64,000 bases of DNA, taken from Shewanella sp. UCD-KL21. GTDB taxonomy: Bacteria; Pseudomonadota; Gammaproteobacteria; Enterobacterales; Shewanellaceae. The notes below the pieces were generated by a model that ran no database searches, was not told the origin of the DNA, and saw nothing but the letters and a program-made list of their open reading frames with translations. Where the stretch lies: positions 62,001 to 126,000 of the forward strand of contig NZ_MPHK01000011.1 in NCBI RefSeq assembly GCF_001957135.1, written 5' to 3'. Positions 17,634 to 26,159 of this stretch are shown piece by piece. The position numbers were made by a program, and so were the translations under genes. Positions within the stretch are counted from its first letter, which is position 1. Every line of letters starts with the position of its first letter.

Positions 17634-18850
17634 TGGAAATGGCAATTGGCATAGGCATGTTTACCATAGTGGTAAGTTTGCTGGTAATGATAATTTTATT
17701 CGCCAAAAGCAAATTGGTGGGTACGGGTGATGTCACCATCGGCATTAATGGTGATGCAGACAAAAGTGTGTGCACACCTGCTGGTGATAAACTGCTTGGC
17801 GCACTGGCGAGCAACAGTATTTTTATTCCATCGGCCTGTGGCGGTGGCGGCACCTGTGGCCAATGTCGGGTCACAGTGAAATCTGGTGGCGGTGATATCT
17901 TAGCCACAGAGCTTGACCACATCACCAAAAAAGAAGCCAAAGAAGGCTGCCGGTTAGCGTGTCAGGTTGCGGTGCGCACCGACATGGAACTGGAAGTGGA
18001 TGAAGAGATCTTTGGGGTTAAAAAGTGGCAATGTGAGGTAGTTTCTAATGACAACCAAGCGACCTTTATTAAAGAGCTGCTACTGAAAGTCCCTGAAGGG
18101 GAAGATGTTCATTTCAAAGCCGGTGGTTATATTCAAATTGAAGCCCCGGCCCATGAGGTGAAATACGCTGACTTTGATATTCCAGAACAGTATCGTGATG
18201 ACTGGGATAAGTACGACTTATTTAGCCTAGTTTCAACCGTGGATGAAGAAGTATTACGTGCTTATTCAATGGCGAACTACCCTGATGAAAAAGGCACCAT
18301 CATGCTGAATGTGCGTATTGCTACGCCGCCAAGCAACGATTTAGCCCCAGGGAAAATGTCGTCGTATATCTTTAATTTAAAGGCTGGCGACAAGGTAACT
18401 ATTTCTGGGCCCTTCGGTGAGTTTTTTGTCAAAGAAACAGACGCTGAAATGGTGTTTGTTGGCGGTGGCGCAGGTATGGCGCCGATGCGTTCGCATATTT
18501 TTGATCAACTTAAGAGTAAGCAAACGAAACGTAAAATGTCATTTTGGTATGGGGCGCGTTCAGCGCGAGAGATTTTTTACCAAGATGATTTTGATACCTT
18601 AGCCGCTGAAAATGACAACTTTGAATGGCATGTGGCCTTGTCAGAGCCTTTAGCTGAAGATAACTGGACCGGTTATACCGGCTTTATTCATACGGTATTA
18701 TTAGAAAACTATCTTAAGAATCATAAAGCGCCAGAAGATTGTGAGTTCTACATGTGTGGCCCTCCAATCATGAACTCTTCAGTGATCACCATGCTAGAAA
18801 GTTTAGGTGTTGAAGAAGAGAACATACTGTTAGATGACTTTGGTGGCTAA
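17633..18850 (+). CDS. nqrF: Na+-translocating NADH:quinone reductase subunit F
   Basis: NqrF (405 residues) is the NADH-oxidising subunit: one N-terminal TM helix, a [2Fe-2S] ferredoxin domain with [10 protein letters not shown] plus a later cysteine in GCRLAC, and a ferredoxin-reductase module with RAYSMANYP (FAD) and the NADH-binding [13 protein letters not shown]. The C-terminus is [10 protein letters not shown]. The start at 17633 gives the usual length and has AAGGTG six bases upstream; an in-frame ATG 33 bases earlier would add 11 polar residues before the TM helix and is less likely. Confidence 0.96.
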   Translation: MEMAIGIGMFTIVVSLLVMIILFAKSKLVGTGDVTIGINGDADKSVCTPAGDKLLGALASNSIFIPSACGGGGTCGQCRVTVKSGGGDILATELDHITKKEAKEGCRLACQVAVRTDMELEVDEEIFGVKKWQCEVVSNDNQATFIKELLLKVPEGEDVHFKAGGYIQIEAPAHEVKYADFDIPEQYRDDWDKYDLFSLVSTVDEEVLRAYSMANYPDEKGTIMLNVRIATPPSNDLAPGKMSSYIFNLKAGDKVTISGPFGEFFVKETDAEMVFVGGGAGMAPMRSHIFDQLKSKQTKRKMSFWYGARSAREIFYQDDFDTLAAENDNFEWHVALSEPLAEDNWTGYTGFIHTVLLENYLKNHKAPEDCEFYMCGPPIMNSSVITMLESLGVEEENILLDDFGG

Positions 18851-18900
18851 TGTTTAGTTACCTAGCTTCTAAAGCTAGCTAACAGTTAGCATTTCCAAAC

Positions 18901-18933
18901 AAAAAAGCTGAAACCTAGGTTTCAGCTTTTTTT
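18901..18933 (+). terminator. Intrinsic terminator after the nqr operon
   Basis: AAAAAAGCTGAAACC-TA-GGTTTCAGCTTTTTTT is a near-perfect palindrome with a T-tract, 50 bases past the nqrF stop. Confidence 0.93.
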
Positions 18934-19156
18934 GTCTAAAATTTGTCGAGCCTAGAGTTTGTCGAGCTTAAAATCTTGATGTTTACCTTGCAAGCGAAGC
19001 TCAAAGGAATTATCAATTATGCGTCTTTTCGACTGAAACTCTCTGTTGGCGAGCAAAGATATTTGAAGTGGCTAACTAAAACTGGCCACTACATTAGAGC
19101 TTATCTAGCTTATTTTTGGACAGAGACGAGTTTGTAAAGCTTTGCTAAGCGAATAG

Positions 19157-19837
19157 TTATGTGCAACAGACACTGAATCTATGGGCCTCTCGTATTTTAT
19201 TTTCTGGGTATTTACTATTAAAATAATCAATTATCCATATTTGCTTTGCACGAATAGAAGGATTTTCACTAAGTTTCTCTGGTAAAATCTTCTCTAAAAC
19301 TTTTTGGTTATCAGCGGCTGTTTCCCCATTTAGATAACCAAGAAAAAATAAGCCATCACTTTCTTCCAAAAGTAATTGGTCATTCACATTAGCTGTACTT
19401 CCAAAAACCAGTTCAATAAGAGCTTTCGAGATTACAACTCTTGGATTTAAAGCCAGTTTAGATTCAATATTATAAGCATCAATCAAGCCGTGGCTAAATA
19501 AAAAATCTTCAGTAGAGAAGTGTTTACCATAAGAAACACCTCCACGACAAAGTATGCCTGAACACAATAAATCATATTGATAACTAGAAATAATCTGGCA
19601 TATCGAACTAAAATTATCGACGCTATATGGTACAGAAAGAACTACAGAATCAGAAAATTGAGTTAAAGTCATACCTGGTAAACGAGCAGATATTTCTTTT
19701 GTTTTTTTATGAATATCATAAAGCTTAGAAATATATTTTTGCTCGCCTTCTGGCTTTTCACAGTCATGTGAAACCATTGAGCTAAAACCGAGTAAATCAA
19801 TAAAAGCAACTATGTGTGTTTTTAAATCTAAGCTCAT
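19157..19837 (-). CDS. Class III nucleotidyl-cyclase-fold protein, function unknown
   Basis: The 226-residue soluble protein shows the order of class III cyclase motifs. VAFIDLLGFSSMV (Asp14) corresponds to the first metal-binding Asp in the family's F-D-x-x-G-F segment. LTQFSDSVVLS (Asp63) matches the second metal Asp. RGGVSYGK at 98-105 matches the RxGxxxG strand, and GLIDAYNIESKLA (117-129) matches the G-x-x-V-N-x-A-x-R helix. Both metal ligands are kept; the helix Arg is Lys here. No receptor, TM or other domain is attached. The start is set at 19837, sharing one base with the upstream ATPase stop (TAATG); an upstream in-frame ATG lies inside that gene. Base composition is more AT-rich than in the flanking operons. 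Substrate (ATP, GTP, CTP or UTP) cannot be read from this; it may also bind nucleotides without cyclising them. Confidence 0.7.
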   Translation of the reverse strand: MSLDLKTHIVAFIDLLGFSSMVSHDCEKPEGEQKYISKLYDIHKKTKEISARLPGMTLTQFSDSVVLSVPYSVDNFSSICQIISSYQYDLLCSGILCRGGVSYGKHFSTEDFLFSHGLIDAYNIESKLALNPRVVISKALIELVFGSTANVNDQLLLEESDGLFFLGYLNGETAADNQKVLEKILPEKLSENPSIRAKQIWIIDYFNSKYPENKIREAHRFSVCCT

Positions 19838-20904
19838 TAATCTAATTCCAAAAGACGAGTTTCTAATTGAGAAATACACTCTTTATAATCAGCCATACGT
19901 GCAACGGCACCAGTCCAAGCGGCACCAGTCCACGCTCTATTGTTTGGATCCATAACCCTGGTGTCATCCTGACTTAGATCAAACATAGGTTTACCATGCT
20001 CTTGCATTATTGGAGCAAGACCTTCAAAGTCTCTAATTTTTGATACTACAATATTGTCTCCTGTTAAACCGGATGTAAGATCATAATCTTCACTGTTAAA
20101 CTTGGAAATTACAGGGTACAGAGAGTGCTCTACTTTTCGGGGAATTCGCTCCATCCACATAAGATATGTAGGCTTGGGTTGCCCCCCCCTTATTTTGAAG
20201 CTTTGTAATATCACGCCCAAAAACTTAGGTAATCCATGTTGGACTGGCAGCCCAATTTCTTGGAAATCATCTCTTATTTGTTGGTGATCTTTAATCCACT
20301 TACCTATTATCGTAGATAAAGTCCCAATCGCTTGAACATTAAATCGATCAGGGCACGTTGGTACAAAGTAAGCATCACAAGCTAAGAAACATGCTCGAGT
20401 TAATGCTCCAGAGCTAGGACCTACATCAATTAGAATATAATCAATATCATTTGCATCCCCAAACCTTCTTAATAGATCCGCTATAGCGACATAAGTTCTC
20501 TTTTCATGCGTTTTATTTGAAAAGCGCTGAATATGCGACTCTGCTAAAGAGTCCTCTATAGAACTTAAGTTAACATCACCTTTCATTAAGATAAGGTTTT
20601 CATCGATATCTATAGTTTCAACTGATTCTAGAGGTATTTCAGCTACTTCACCTTCAATTCTTGGTTTTAGTAATTCTAGTAAGCTCGTACCTTGAATCTC
20701 TTTTTCTTGATGAGTCTCTAATTCCAATTCATCTAAGCGTGCTATCTGCGGAGAAAGCATTAATTCCGTTAGATTACATTGAGGGTCAGCATCAACAGCA
20801 AGTATTTTTTTACCATTGGTTGAAAGTAACTTAGCAAGATTAAAACACGTAGTTGTTTTGGATACGCCACCTTTGTGATTATACAAAGTAATTATTTTTG
20901 TCAT
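19837..20904 (-). CDS. Orphan ParA/MinD-like ATPase
   Basis: The 355-residue protein begins with the deviant Walker A box NHKGGVSKTT (signature Lys11, Lys16), followed by VDADPQCNLT (Walker A', Asp40) and IDYILIDVGPSSG (Walker B). It has no N-terminal helix-turn-helix like plasmid P1-type ParA. A long C-terminal region (after about residue 215) differs from chromosomal Soj, and no parB or parS is visible nearby. AAGGA precedes the ATG by six bases. It is coupled to the downstream cyclase-fold gene, so the two probably act together. Known roles of the family are positioning of DNA or protein cargo on membrane or nucleoid. Confidence 0.85.
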   Translation of the reverse strand: MTKIITLYNHKGGVSKTTTCFNLAKLLSTNGKKILAVDADPQCNLTELMLSPQIARLDELELETHQEKEIQGTSLLELLKPRIEGEVAEIPLESVETIDIDENLILMKGDVNLSSIEDSLAESHIQRFSNKTHEKRTYVAIADLLRRFGDANDIDYILIDVGPSSGALTRACFLACDAYFVPTCPDRFNVQAIGTLSTIIGKWIKDHQQIRDDFQEIGLPVQHGLPKFLGVILQSFKIRGGQPKPTYLMWMERIPRKVEHSLYPVISKFNSEDYDLTSGLTGDNIVVSKIRDFEGLAPIMQEHGKPMFDLSQDDTRVMDPNNRAWTGAAWTGAVARMADYKECISQLETRLLELD

Positions 20905-20999
20905 TTTTATTCCTTAATAATGCATTCGACATGCGCATAACAGCTTACTATCCAGCGCCTCGGATAAATCCCTGCCTTTATTTAATTTATAATAAAATT

Positions 21000-21027
21000 A
21001 GTTGGGTCAAAGTAGTTGGGTCAGAGT
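21000..21027. repeat. Tandem 14-bp repeat of the GGGTCAGAGTAAA type
   Basis: AGTTGGGTCAAAGT is directly followed by AGTTGGGTCAGAGT and then AAACTTT. I recall GGGTCAGAGTAAA sequences as recurrent near Y1/RAYT-type transposase genes in gammaproteobacteria; no transposase gene is left here, so this would be a remnant. That link is from memory, not from a search. Confidence 0.5.
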
Positions 21028-21271
21028 AAACTTTAAAGTGGAAGTTGATTGACGAATCATTATGAAATGGCTTCTTCTTCCCTAAATGGCGTGCTCGATG
21101 ATTGTGTTCGAGGCTACCTAACTTTGTCCTTAAGTGGTTATACTTTAATATAACTTATGCTCTTAGTTCAATGTTTTACTTAGTTGTTGTTGGCTAGCTT
21201 ATCTAAGTTCATTACTTCAATATAACCAATTGCCTGCCGCAGGTGCTGTATAGGACATACGAATGTCGCGA

Positions 21272-21650
21272 TCACATGGATGTGAAAGAGCGACCTTATG
21301 TGCAGATACAGCTGCGAGACGCCGCATTCTTTATATAAATCAAAAGGTCCATGTAGACTCTGCCAAAACAAATAACATCCATGTTAAAAGGCCAGTTCGG
21401 CATCCATGCCTCTCGCTCAGAGCGTTTCACTCTGTAAAACTTTGCCATGTTTTGGAAGCTCGCTGCTGCATCTACACTGGGATTATTGCTTCTTCGATTA
21501 GACTGTATTCGTGCCAAATAAAAGATTAAAAAGATATAAAGATAAAAATCCAAAAGACTCAATTTGAATTGAGGACGTTGAAGAAAATAGCGTGATGCTC
21601 ACATGGATGTGAGCATAGCTTTCGAGGTGCATGGATGCACCATCGGAAGC
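21272..21650. repeat. Cluster of CATGGATG-centred perfect palindromes
   Basis: Each copy is a perfect inverted repeat around GG or CC. They are TCACAT-GG-ATGTGA (21272-21285), TAACAT-CC-ATGTTA (21373-21386), GGCAT-CC-ATGCC (21399-21410), ATGCTCACAT-GG-ATGTGAGCAT (21595-21616) and GGTGCAT-GG-ATGCACC (21626-21641). The last sits inside a larger stem with outer arms GCTTTCGA / TCGGAAGC (21618-21650). Arms differ between copies while the CATGGATG centre is kept. Confidence 0.8.
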
Positions 21651-21857
21651 GTTAGCATTTTCGAATAAGTCTGAAGCAGTCAACAAACGAAGTCAGAAGC
21701 TGGATCGATCCCCATCGAAAACTATGCGCTTTTCAGCATTTTTCGGCGGGGCGCTGAGGGTTTGTTAAGGGGGACAAGCGCTTTCCCCCTTGACTCTGGT
21801 GTGGGCGAAGCGCCACGATGTTAATCCAAACGGAGTTTGGAAATAAAGGATGTAGGT

Positions 21858-23039
21858 CTAAACCAACACTTGTTTAAGCACTCTTTGCCAGTTACCACCT
21901 AAAAAGCGGTCTCTATCGCTGGACTTATAGCGTGCTTTAGCTAGTGCATCATCGATGCGGCTCATTCTGTCGATATGGTTAAATTCTGGGATAACCACAT
22001 GCTCTGGGGTATGGTCAAAGCCTAAGACATTTTTATCCGCAAGACTTTGCCACCAACCCAGGTATTGTTTTACCCCTTCAGCGTTATTGTTATTTAACGC
22101 CAGTAAGTTTTCTTGGCCCCGCAGCGGAAAGTCATTGGCAATGGCCACCGCATCCATACCGCCCAGTCTAGCGACTCTATCAAGTTGGCGAATATAATCA
22201 TCAATACTCGGCACTGGCTTATTGGTGAGCCAAAAGCTCATCATGAAAATACCAAACACGCCACCTGTATCGGCAATGGCGCGGATCACTTCATCGGGTG
22301 AGCAGCGAGCATTATTGACGATGGAGCGCACAGCGCCATGGCTTTGCACTATGGGTTTAGTGGAGGCTTTAGCGGTATCCAGTGCGGTTTGCGGACTTGA
22401 GTGACTAACATCAATAAGAATATTACGACGGTTAAGCTCGGCGATTAATGCCTGACCATCAGCGGTTAGTGGCTTATTGAGGCTTTGAAAGCCATCATTG
22501 TCTAATGCGCCACCGGCAAAGCGGTTTCCGTAGTGGTGGGTTAGCTGCAGCACCCGTAACCCGTGTTGGTGAAATTCATTTAATTGTGGCCAAGGCTTGT
22601 CGCTGCTGTTAGCGATATCGGCATCGGCTTCAACACAGTCAGCGCCTTGGATTTGAAAGTAAACTGCGGTGCGCTGTTCATTTCGGGCTTTGGCAATGTC
22701 GGTACCTGTTAGCCCTTGCAATAACACTGATGGGTTATCATCGACCACTTTTTCAGCCTGCTTAATGCTTTCGATACAGGCTTTGTAGCTGCGTTTGTAA
22801 TTGGTGGTGCCATCAGGCTGTGTAATGGGTTCAATGGCGGAGATATCGCAGATGTAAGCATCAAGTTTTGATGCGCGTACATCTGCTAGGTTTTCCGGTA
22901 GAAATGATAAACCATCAATATAGAGGCGCTTTTTGGGAGCGGCAAACACAGAAGAGCTATACAGCGGGCAAAGTAAGCTGGTTGCAGCAATTGCTTTTAG
23001 TAGGGTTCTTCTGTTTTGGTTACAAGCGCTTTCAGACAT
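21858..23039 (-). CDS. Tat-exported M19 membrane-dipeptidase homologue with altered metal site
   Basis: The 393-residue protein has a twin-arginine signal (NRRTLLKAIAATSLL, Arg10-Arg11) and the fold of renal/membrane dipeptidases. The late zinc ligands are present (IDVSHSS His213, QSHGAVR His234), as are LTHHYGNRFAGG and the NNARCSPDEV arginine. The first motif, normally D-G-H-N-D, reads DGLSF, so His and Asp are Leu44 and Phe46. The bridging Glu of the E-G-x motif is Gln131 (IQGAD). A normal binuclear site cannot form. AAGGAA precedes the start. It may be a mononuclear or non-catalytic relative. Export would place it in the periplasm. Confidence 0.85.
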   Translation of the reverse strand: MSESACNQNRRTLLKAIAATSLLCPLYSSSVFAAPKKRLYIDGLSFLPENLADVRASKLDAYICDISAIEPITQPDGTTNYKRSYKACIESIKQAEKVVDDNPSVLLQGLTGTDIAKARNEQRTAVYFQIQGADCVEADADIANSSDKPWPQLNEFHQHGLRVLQLTHHYGNRFAGGALDNDGFQSLNKPLTADGQALIAELNRRNILIDVSHSSPQTALDTAKASTKPIVQSHGAVRSIVNNARCSPDEVIRAIADTGGVFGIFMMSFWLTNKPVPSIDDYIRQLDRVARLGGMDAVAIANDFPLRGQENLLALNNNNAEGVKQYLGWWQSLADKNVLGFDHTPEHVVIPEFNHIDRMSRIDDALAKARYKSSDRDRFLGGNWQRVLKQVLV

Positions 23040-23073
23040 AGTTATTCCTTTTGACGCTCGTAATCATGATTGA

Positions 23074-23520
23074 TTAATTTGCGGCGTATTGCTTAATAGC
23101 ATTGGCGAGTGCGGTAAGCCCATTGGTACGTGATGGGCTTAATTGGCCACTGAGTCCTAATTGTTCAAAATACTCAGTTAAGTCAAATGCGTTAATGGCG
23201 GCACTGGTTTTTGTATGAGTGGCATATAACAGTATAGCAATTAGACCCTTAACTATACGTGAATCACTGTCGGCACAAAAAAAATGTTTGCCATCAATCG
23301 CTTTATGGTAAAGCCATGCTTGGCTTTCGCAGCCTTTGACTTGGGCTGACTCTAGCTTAAAGGCATCATCAAGTGGCGGTAGGGCTTTACCAACCAGCAT
23401 AATTTGACGGTATTTATCTTGCCAGTTGCTTGCTGACTCAATCGCGCTGACAGCTTGAGCGACCTTATTATCTAGCGGTTTAAAACAGTGCTCTTGGGGT
23501 TGTGGTAATTGGTTAGTCAT
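23074..23520 (-). CDS. csdE: SufE/CsdE-family sulfur acceptor
   Basis: The 148-residue protein is a SufE-type partner that receives persulfide sulfur from a cysteine desulfurase. The acceptor cysteine is in QVKGCESQAW, about residue 64; the flanking PLDDAFKLE and the GLIAILLYA segment are typical. It lies 119 bases downstream of the csdA gene on the same strand, so the pair probably forms one transcription unit. SufE itself is equally close by motif; pairing with a stand-alone desulfurase and absence of sufBCD favour CsdE. Confidence 0.9.
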   Translation of the reverse strand: MTNQLPQPQEHCFKPLDNKVAQAVSAIESASNWQDKYRQIMLVGKALPPLDDAFKLESAQVKGCESQAWLYHKAIDGKHFFCADSDSRIVKGLIAILLYATHTKTSAAINAFDLTEYFEQLGLSGQLSPSRTNGLTALANAIKQYAAN

Positions 23521-23638
23521 TTTCTCAATTTACTATCAGGTGGTGGAGAGTATATGCAGCTATAAAGCTAAGGTTAAAAAGCCAGCCTAAAAGATCAGAC
23601 TAAAACATCCGGCTATTACTTAAAGCTAAAACTTAAAG

Positions 23639-24889
23639 CTATAACAGTAGCTCTTTGACATTGCCAAGCGCCGTGATAAACAGGTCAATGTCTTGCTTAT
23701 TAGTATAGAGGCCAATGGATGCTCGGCAACAACCTTTAATGTTTAGCTGCTGCATTAATGGCATGGCGCAGTGGTGACCACAGCGAACGGCAATGCCTTG
23801 TTGATCAAGTAGTATCCCAACATCTTGATGATGCTCTTGTGCCAAGTTAAACGCAACCACGCCAATATTATGCGCCGTTGCCCCAATAAGGGTTATATCG
23901 CCTAAGTTTCTGAGTTCATCTTGCAAATAGCTCAGTAAGCTTTGCTCATGGGCCAGTAACTCAGCTTTTGGCAGTCCATTGATAAAACTAATGGCGGCGC
24001 CTAAACCGATAACCGCTGAAATCGCTGGGGTGCCGGCTTCTAATTTATTGGGCAGCTCCCCAAAGGTGGTAGCGTCAAAACTCACCGACTTTATCATTTC
24101 GCCGCCGGTGAGCAGCGGTTCAAGCTTATCGAGCTCAGCATAACGACCATATAAGATCCCAACGCCAGTGGGACCATACATTTTATGGCCTGAAAACACG
24201 TAAAAGTCGCAGTTAATTTGTTGTACATCGACATCGATATGGGCGATGGCCTGAGCGCCATCAACAAGGGTTAGTGCGCCTACTTGCTGGGCAAGCTCAA
24301 CTAATTGGCTGACATCATTTACCGAGCCCAGCGCATTGGTTACATGGCTTATGGCCACGAGCTTAGGCTTTAAACTTAGCAGTGCTGAATAAGCGTTGAT
24401 ATCAATGGATAAATGCTCATTCAGTGGAATGGGTTTAATCACAGCGCCGGTATTTTTGGCCAATTGCTGCCATGGCACTAAGTTGGCGTGATGGGCGGCG
24501 CTATCAACTAAAATAATATCGTTAGCTTTAAGCTGTTTGCTTAAGCCTGCGGCGACCATGTTGATAGATTCAGTGGTGCCGTGAGTGAAGATAACTTCTT
24601 CAGTTCGGCTTGCATTAATAAATTGCTTAACTTGATTACGAACGTGTTCATAGCTGGCAGTGGCTCTGGCTGATAACTGATGGGCGGCGCGATGCACATT
24701 GGCATTATCATGCTGATAATAGTCCGTCATTGCCTCAATGACACAAACAGGCTTTTGGCTGGTGGCTGCCGTGTCTAAATAACACAATGGATTATCATCT
24801 AGCTGTTGATCCAATATTGGAAACTGAGATCGAATCGCTTGGTGATCAAAGGCGTTATTAATTAAAACGGTATCCACAGGCACTGTCAT
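23639..24889 (-). CDS. csdA: Group II cysteine desulfurase (CsdA/SufS type)
   Basis: This 416-residue PLP enzyme removes sulfur from cysteine as an enzyme-bound persulfide. The PLP lysine is in FSGHKMYGPTGVG; the catalytic cysteine is in AVRCGHHCAMPLM, within the group II motif RxGHHCA. YLDTAATSQKP at the N-terminus is also characteristic. It precedes csdE. Its start has GAG seven bases upstream. SufS is the main alternative name. Confidence 0.93.
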   Translation of the reverse strand: MTVPVDTVLINNAFDHQAIRSQFPILDQQLDDNPLCYLDTAATSQKPVCVIEAMTDYYQHDNANVHRAAHQLSARATASYEHVRNQVKQFINASRTEEVIFTHGTTESINMVAAGLSKQLKANDIILVDSAAHHANLVPWQQLAKNTGAVIKPIPLNEHLSIDINAYSALLSLKPKLVAISHVTNALGSVNDVSQLVELAQQVGALTLVDGAQAIAHIDVDVQQINCDFYVFSGHKMYGPTGVGILYGRYAELDKLEPLLTGGEMIKSVSFDATTFGELPNKLEAGTPAISAVIGLGAAISFINGLPKAELLAHEQSLLSYLQDELRNLGDITLIGATAHNIGVVAFNLAQEHHQDVGILLDQQGIAVRCGHHCAMPLMQQLNIKGCCRASIGLYTNKQDIDLFITALGNVKELLL

Positions 24890-24944
24890 TGAAAGCTCGT
24901 TAAGTTAATGATGGGCTGCTGAAGTTATCGCTTCAGCATAAGAA

Positions 24945-24976
24945 AAGCGCTACGATCTTCATAGATTGTAGCGCTT
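24945..24976 (-). terminator. Terminator after the aldo/keto reductase gene
   Basis: AAGCGCTAC / GTAGCGCTT stem with a 14-base interior; on the minus strand the 3' arm runs into TTTTCTT. It separates the tas-like gene from csdA. Confidence 0.8.
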
Positions 24977-25037
24977 ATTGCAAGCATCAATATGCTGATT
25001 GGCAAAAGGTGTTATTAAACCCTGTTATTCACACTTG

Positions 25038-26078
25038 TTATGGGCAAGGTAAGCGATAAAGGTTAGACAGCTCGTTGATGCGGCCAATAAGCTCAGCGGA
25101 TAAACTAACATCAAGGCTATCGATATTTTCTTTTAACTGTTCAAGATTGGTAGCGCCAATAATGTTTGAAGCGACAAAGCGTCTTGAATTAACAAAGGCG
25201 AGCGCCATTTGGGTTGGCGACAAACCAAACTCACGGGCTAAATCCACATAAGCTTGGGTGGCTTCAATGGCCATTGCGGTGCTGTTATAGCGAGCAAAGC
25301 GCTTAAATAGCGTTAATCTGGCGTTTTCTGGCCACTGATTCTTTTCATACTTACCTGTTAATGCGCCAAAAGCTAAAGGTGAGTAGGCCAGCAAGGGCAA
25401 TTCTTCACGGTGGCTGATTTCAGACATGCCCACTTCAAAACTGCGGTTAAGTAAGTTGTAAGGGTTTTGCACACTGATAATACGCGGTAAGCCATGTTTT
25501 TCGGCTAATCGAAGGTACTGCATTAAGCCCCAAGGCGTTTCATTGGACACGCCGATATAGCGCACTTTACCTTGGCGAATGACTTCGGCTAATGCTTCTA
25601 AGGTTTCTAATATCGGTGTTTGGTGCTCATCATCCAGTTGATCATAAAGTAGCTCACCGAAGTAATTACAGTGTCTATCAGGCCAGTGCAGCTGATATAA
25701 ATCAATGGTGTCAACTTGCAGTCGCTCTAATGATGCATCAACCGCTTGGTGGATGTTAACCCAATCTAAGGCCATGTTTGGTCTAACAAAATCACTTTTA
25801 GGGCCTGCAGCTGACACTTTTGATGCAATGATTAAATTATCGCGATTGCCTCTTTGTTTAAGGTAGTGACCAATAATGCGCTCGGTTTCACCTTGGGTGT
25901 CAGCACTGGGTGGCACAGGATACATTTCAGCGGTATCAATAAAGTTAATTCCGCGGCCAATGGCGTAATCCATTTGTGCAAAAGCTTGGGCTTGGGTATT
26001 TTGTTCGCCCCATGTCATGGTACCAAGACAAATCTTGCTAACATCAAGGCTAGAATGCGCTATGCGTTGATATTCCAT
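25038..26078 (-). CDS. tas: Aldo/keto reductase, Tas family
   Basis: The 346-residue TIM-barrel protein should be an NADP(H)-dependent oxidoreductase. It shows CLGTMTWGEQNT at the N-terminus, catalytic DTAEMY (Asp and Tyr), SKVSA with the lysine, and LYQLHWPDRH. The extended SADTQGETERIIG loop and overall length match E. coli Tas (346). AGGAG lies six bases before the ATG. Physiological substrate is unknown even for E. coli Tas. Confidence 0.9.
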   Translation of the reverse strand: MEYQRIAHSSLDVSKICLGTMTWGEQNTQAQAFAQMDYAIGRGINFIDTAEMYPVPPSADTQGETERIIGHYLKQRGNRDNLIIASKVSAAGPKSDFVRPNMALDWVNIHQAVDASLERLQVDTIDLYQLHWPDRHCNYFGELLYDQLDDEHQTPILETLEALAEVIRQGKVRYIGVSNETPWGLMQYLRLAEKHGLPRIISVQNPYNLLNRSFEVGMSEISHREELPLLAYSPLAFGALTGKYEKNQWPENARLTLFKRFARYNSTAMAIEATQAYVDLAREFGLSPTQMALAFVNSRRFVASNIIGATNLEQLKENIDSLDVSLSAELIGRINELSNLYRLPCP

Positions 26079-26159
26079 TTAATTCTCCTATGGAAACGAG
26101 TTACTTTGAAGTTAACAACCTTTGCTGAGAAAACAAAGTAACTTATCACCATGGTGAAT

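Larger units (their letters stand above)
20905..21857. other. Non-coding accessory region rich in palindromes
   Basis: About 950 bases without a believable gene lie between the ParA-like gene and the M19 dipeptidase gene. The region contains a tandem 14-base repeat at 21000-21027, a family of CATGGATG/CATCCATG-centred palindromes from 21272 to 21650, and a GC stem AAGGGGG / CCCCCTT at 21767-21791. Open frames here are short and overlap the palindromes. It looks like remnants of mobile or repetitive DNA, or an uncharacterised structured RNA. Confidence 0.6.

Noticed and set aside
18943..19137. Open frame after the nqr terminator
   Set aside because: No ATG start with ribosome site, no recognisable domain, and it lies in a short spacer between convergent units.
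19140..21030. Integron cassette with attC sites
   Set aside because: GTTATGC-like cores are present, but I could not find matching inner and outer arms of an attC fold, and no integrase is in the window. Left only as a low-interest finding.
21180..21686. Several overlapping 60-90 codon frames on both strands
   Set aside because: They run through the CATGGATG palindromes, are Cys/Ile-rich with no family features, and conflict with each other.
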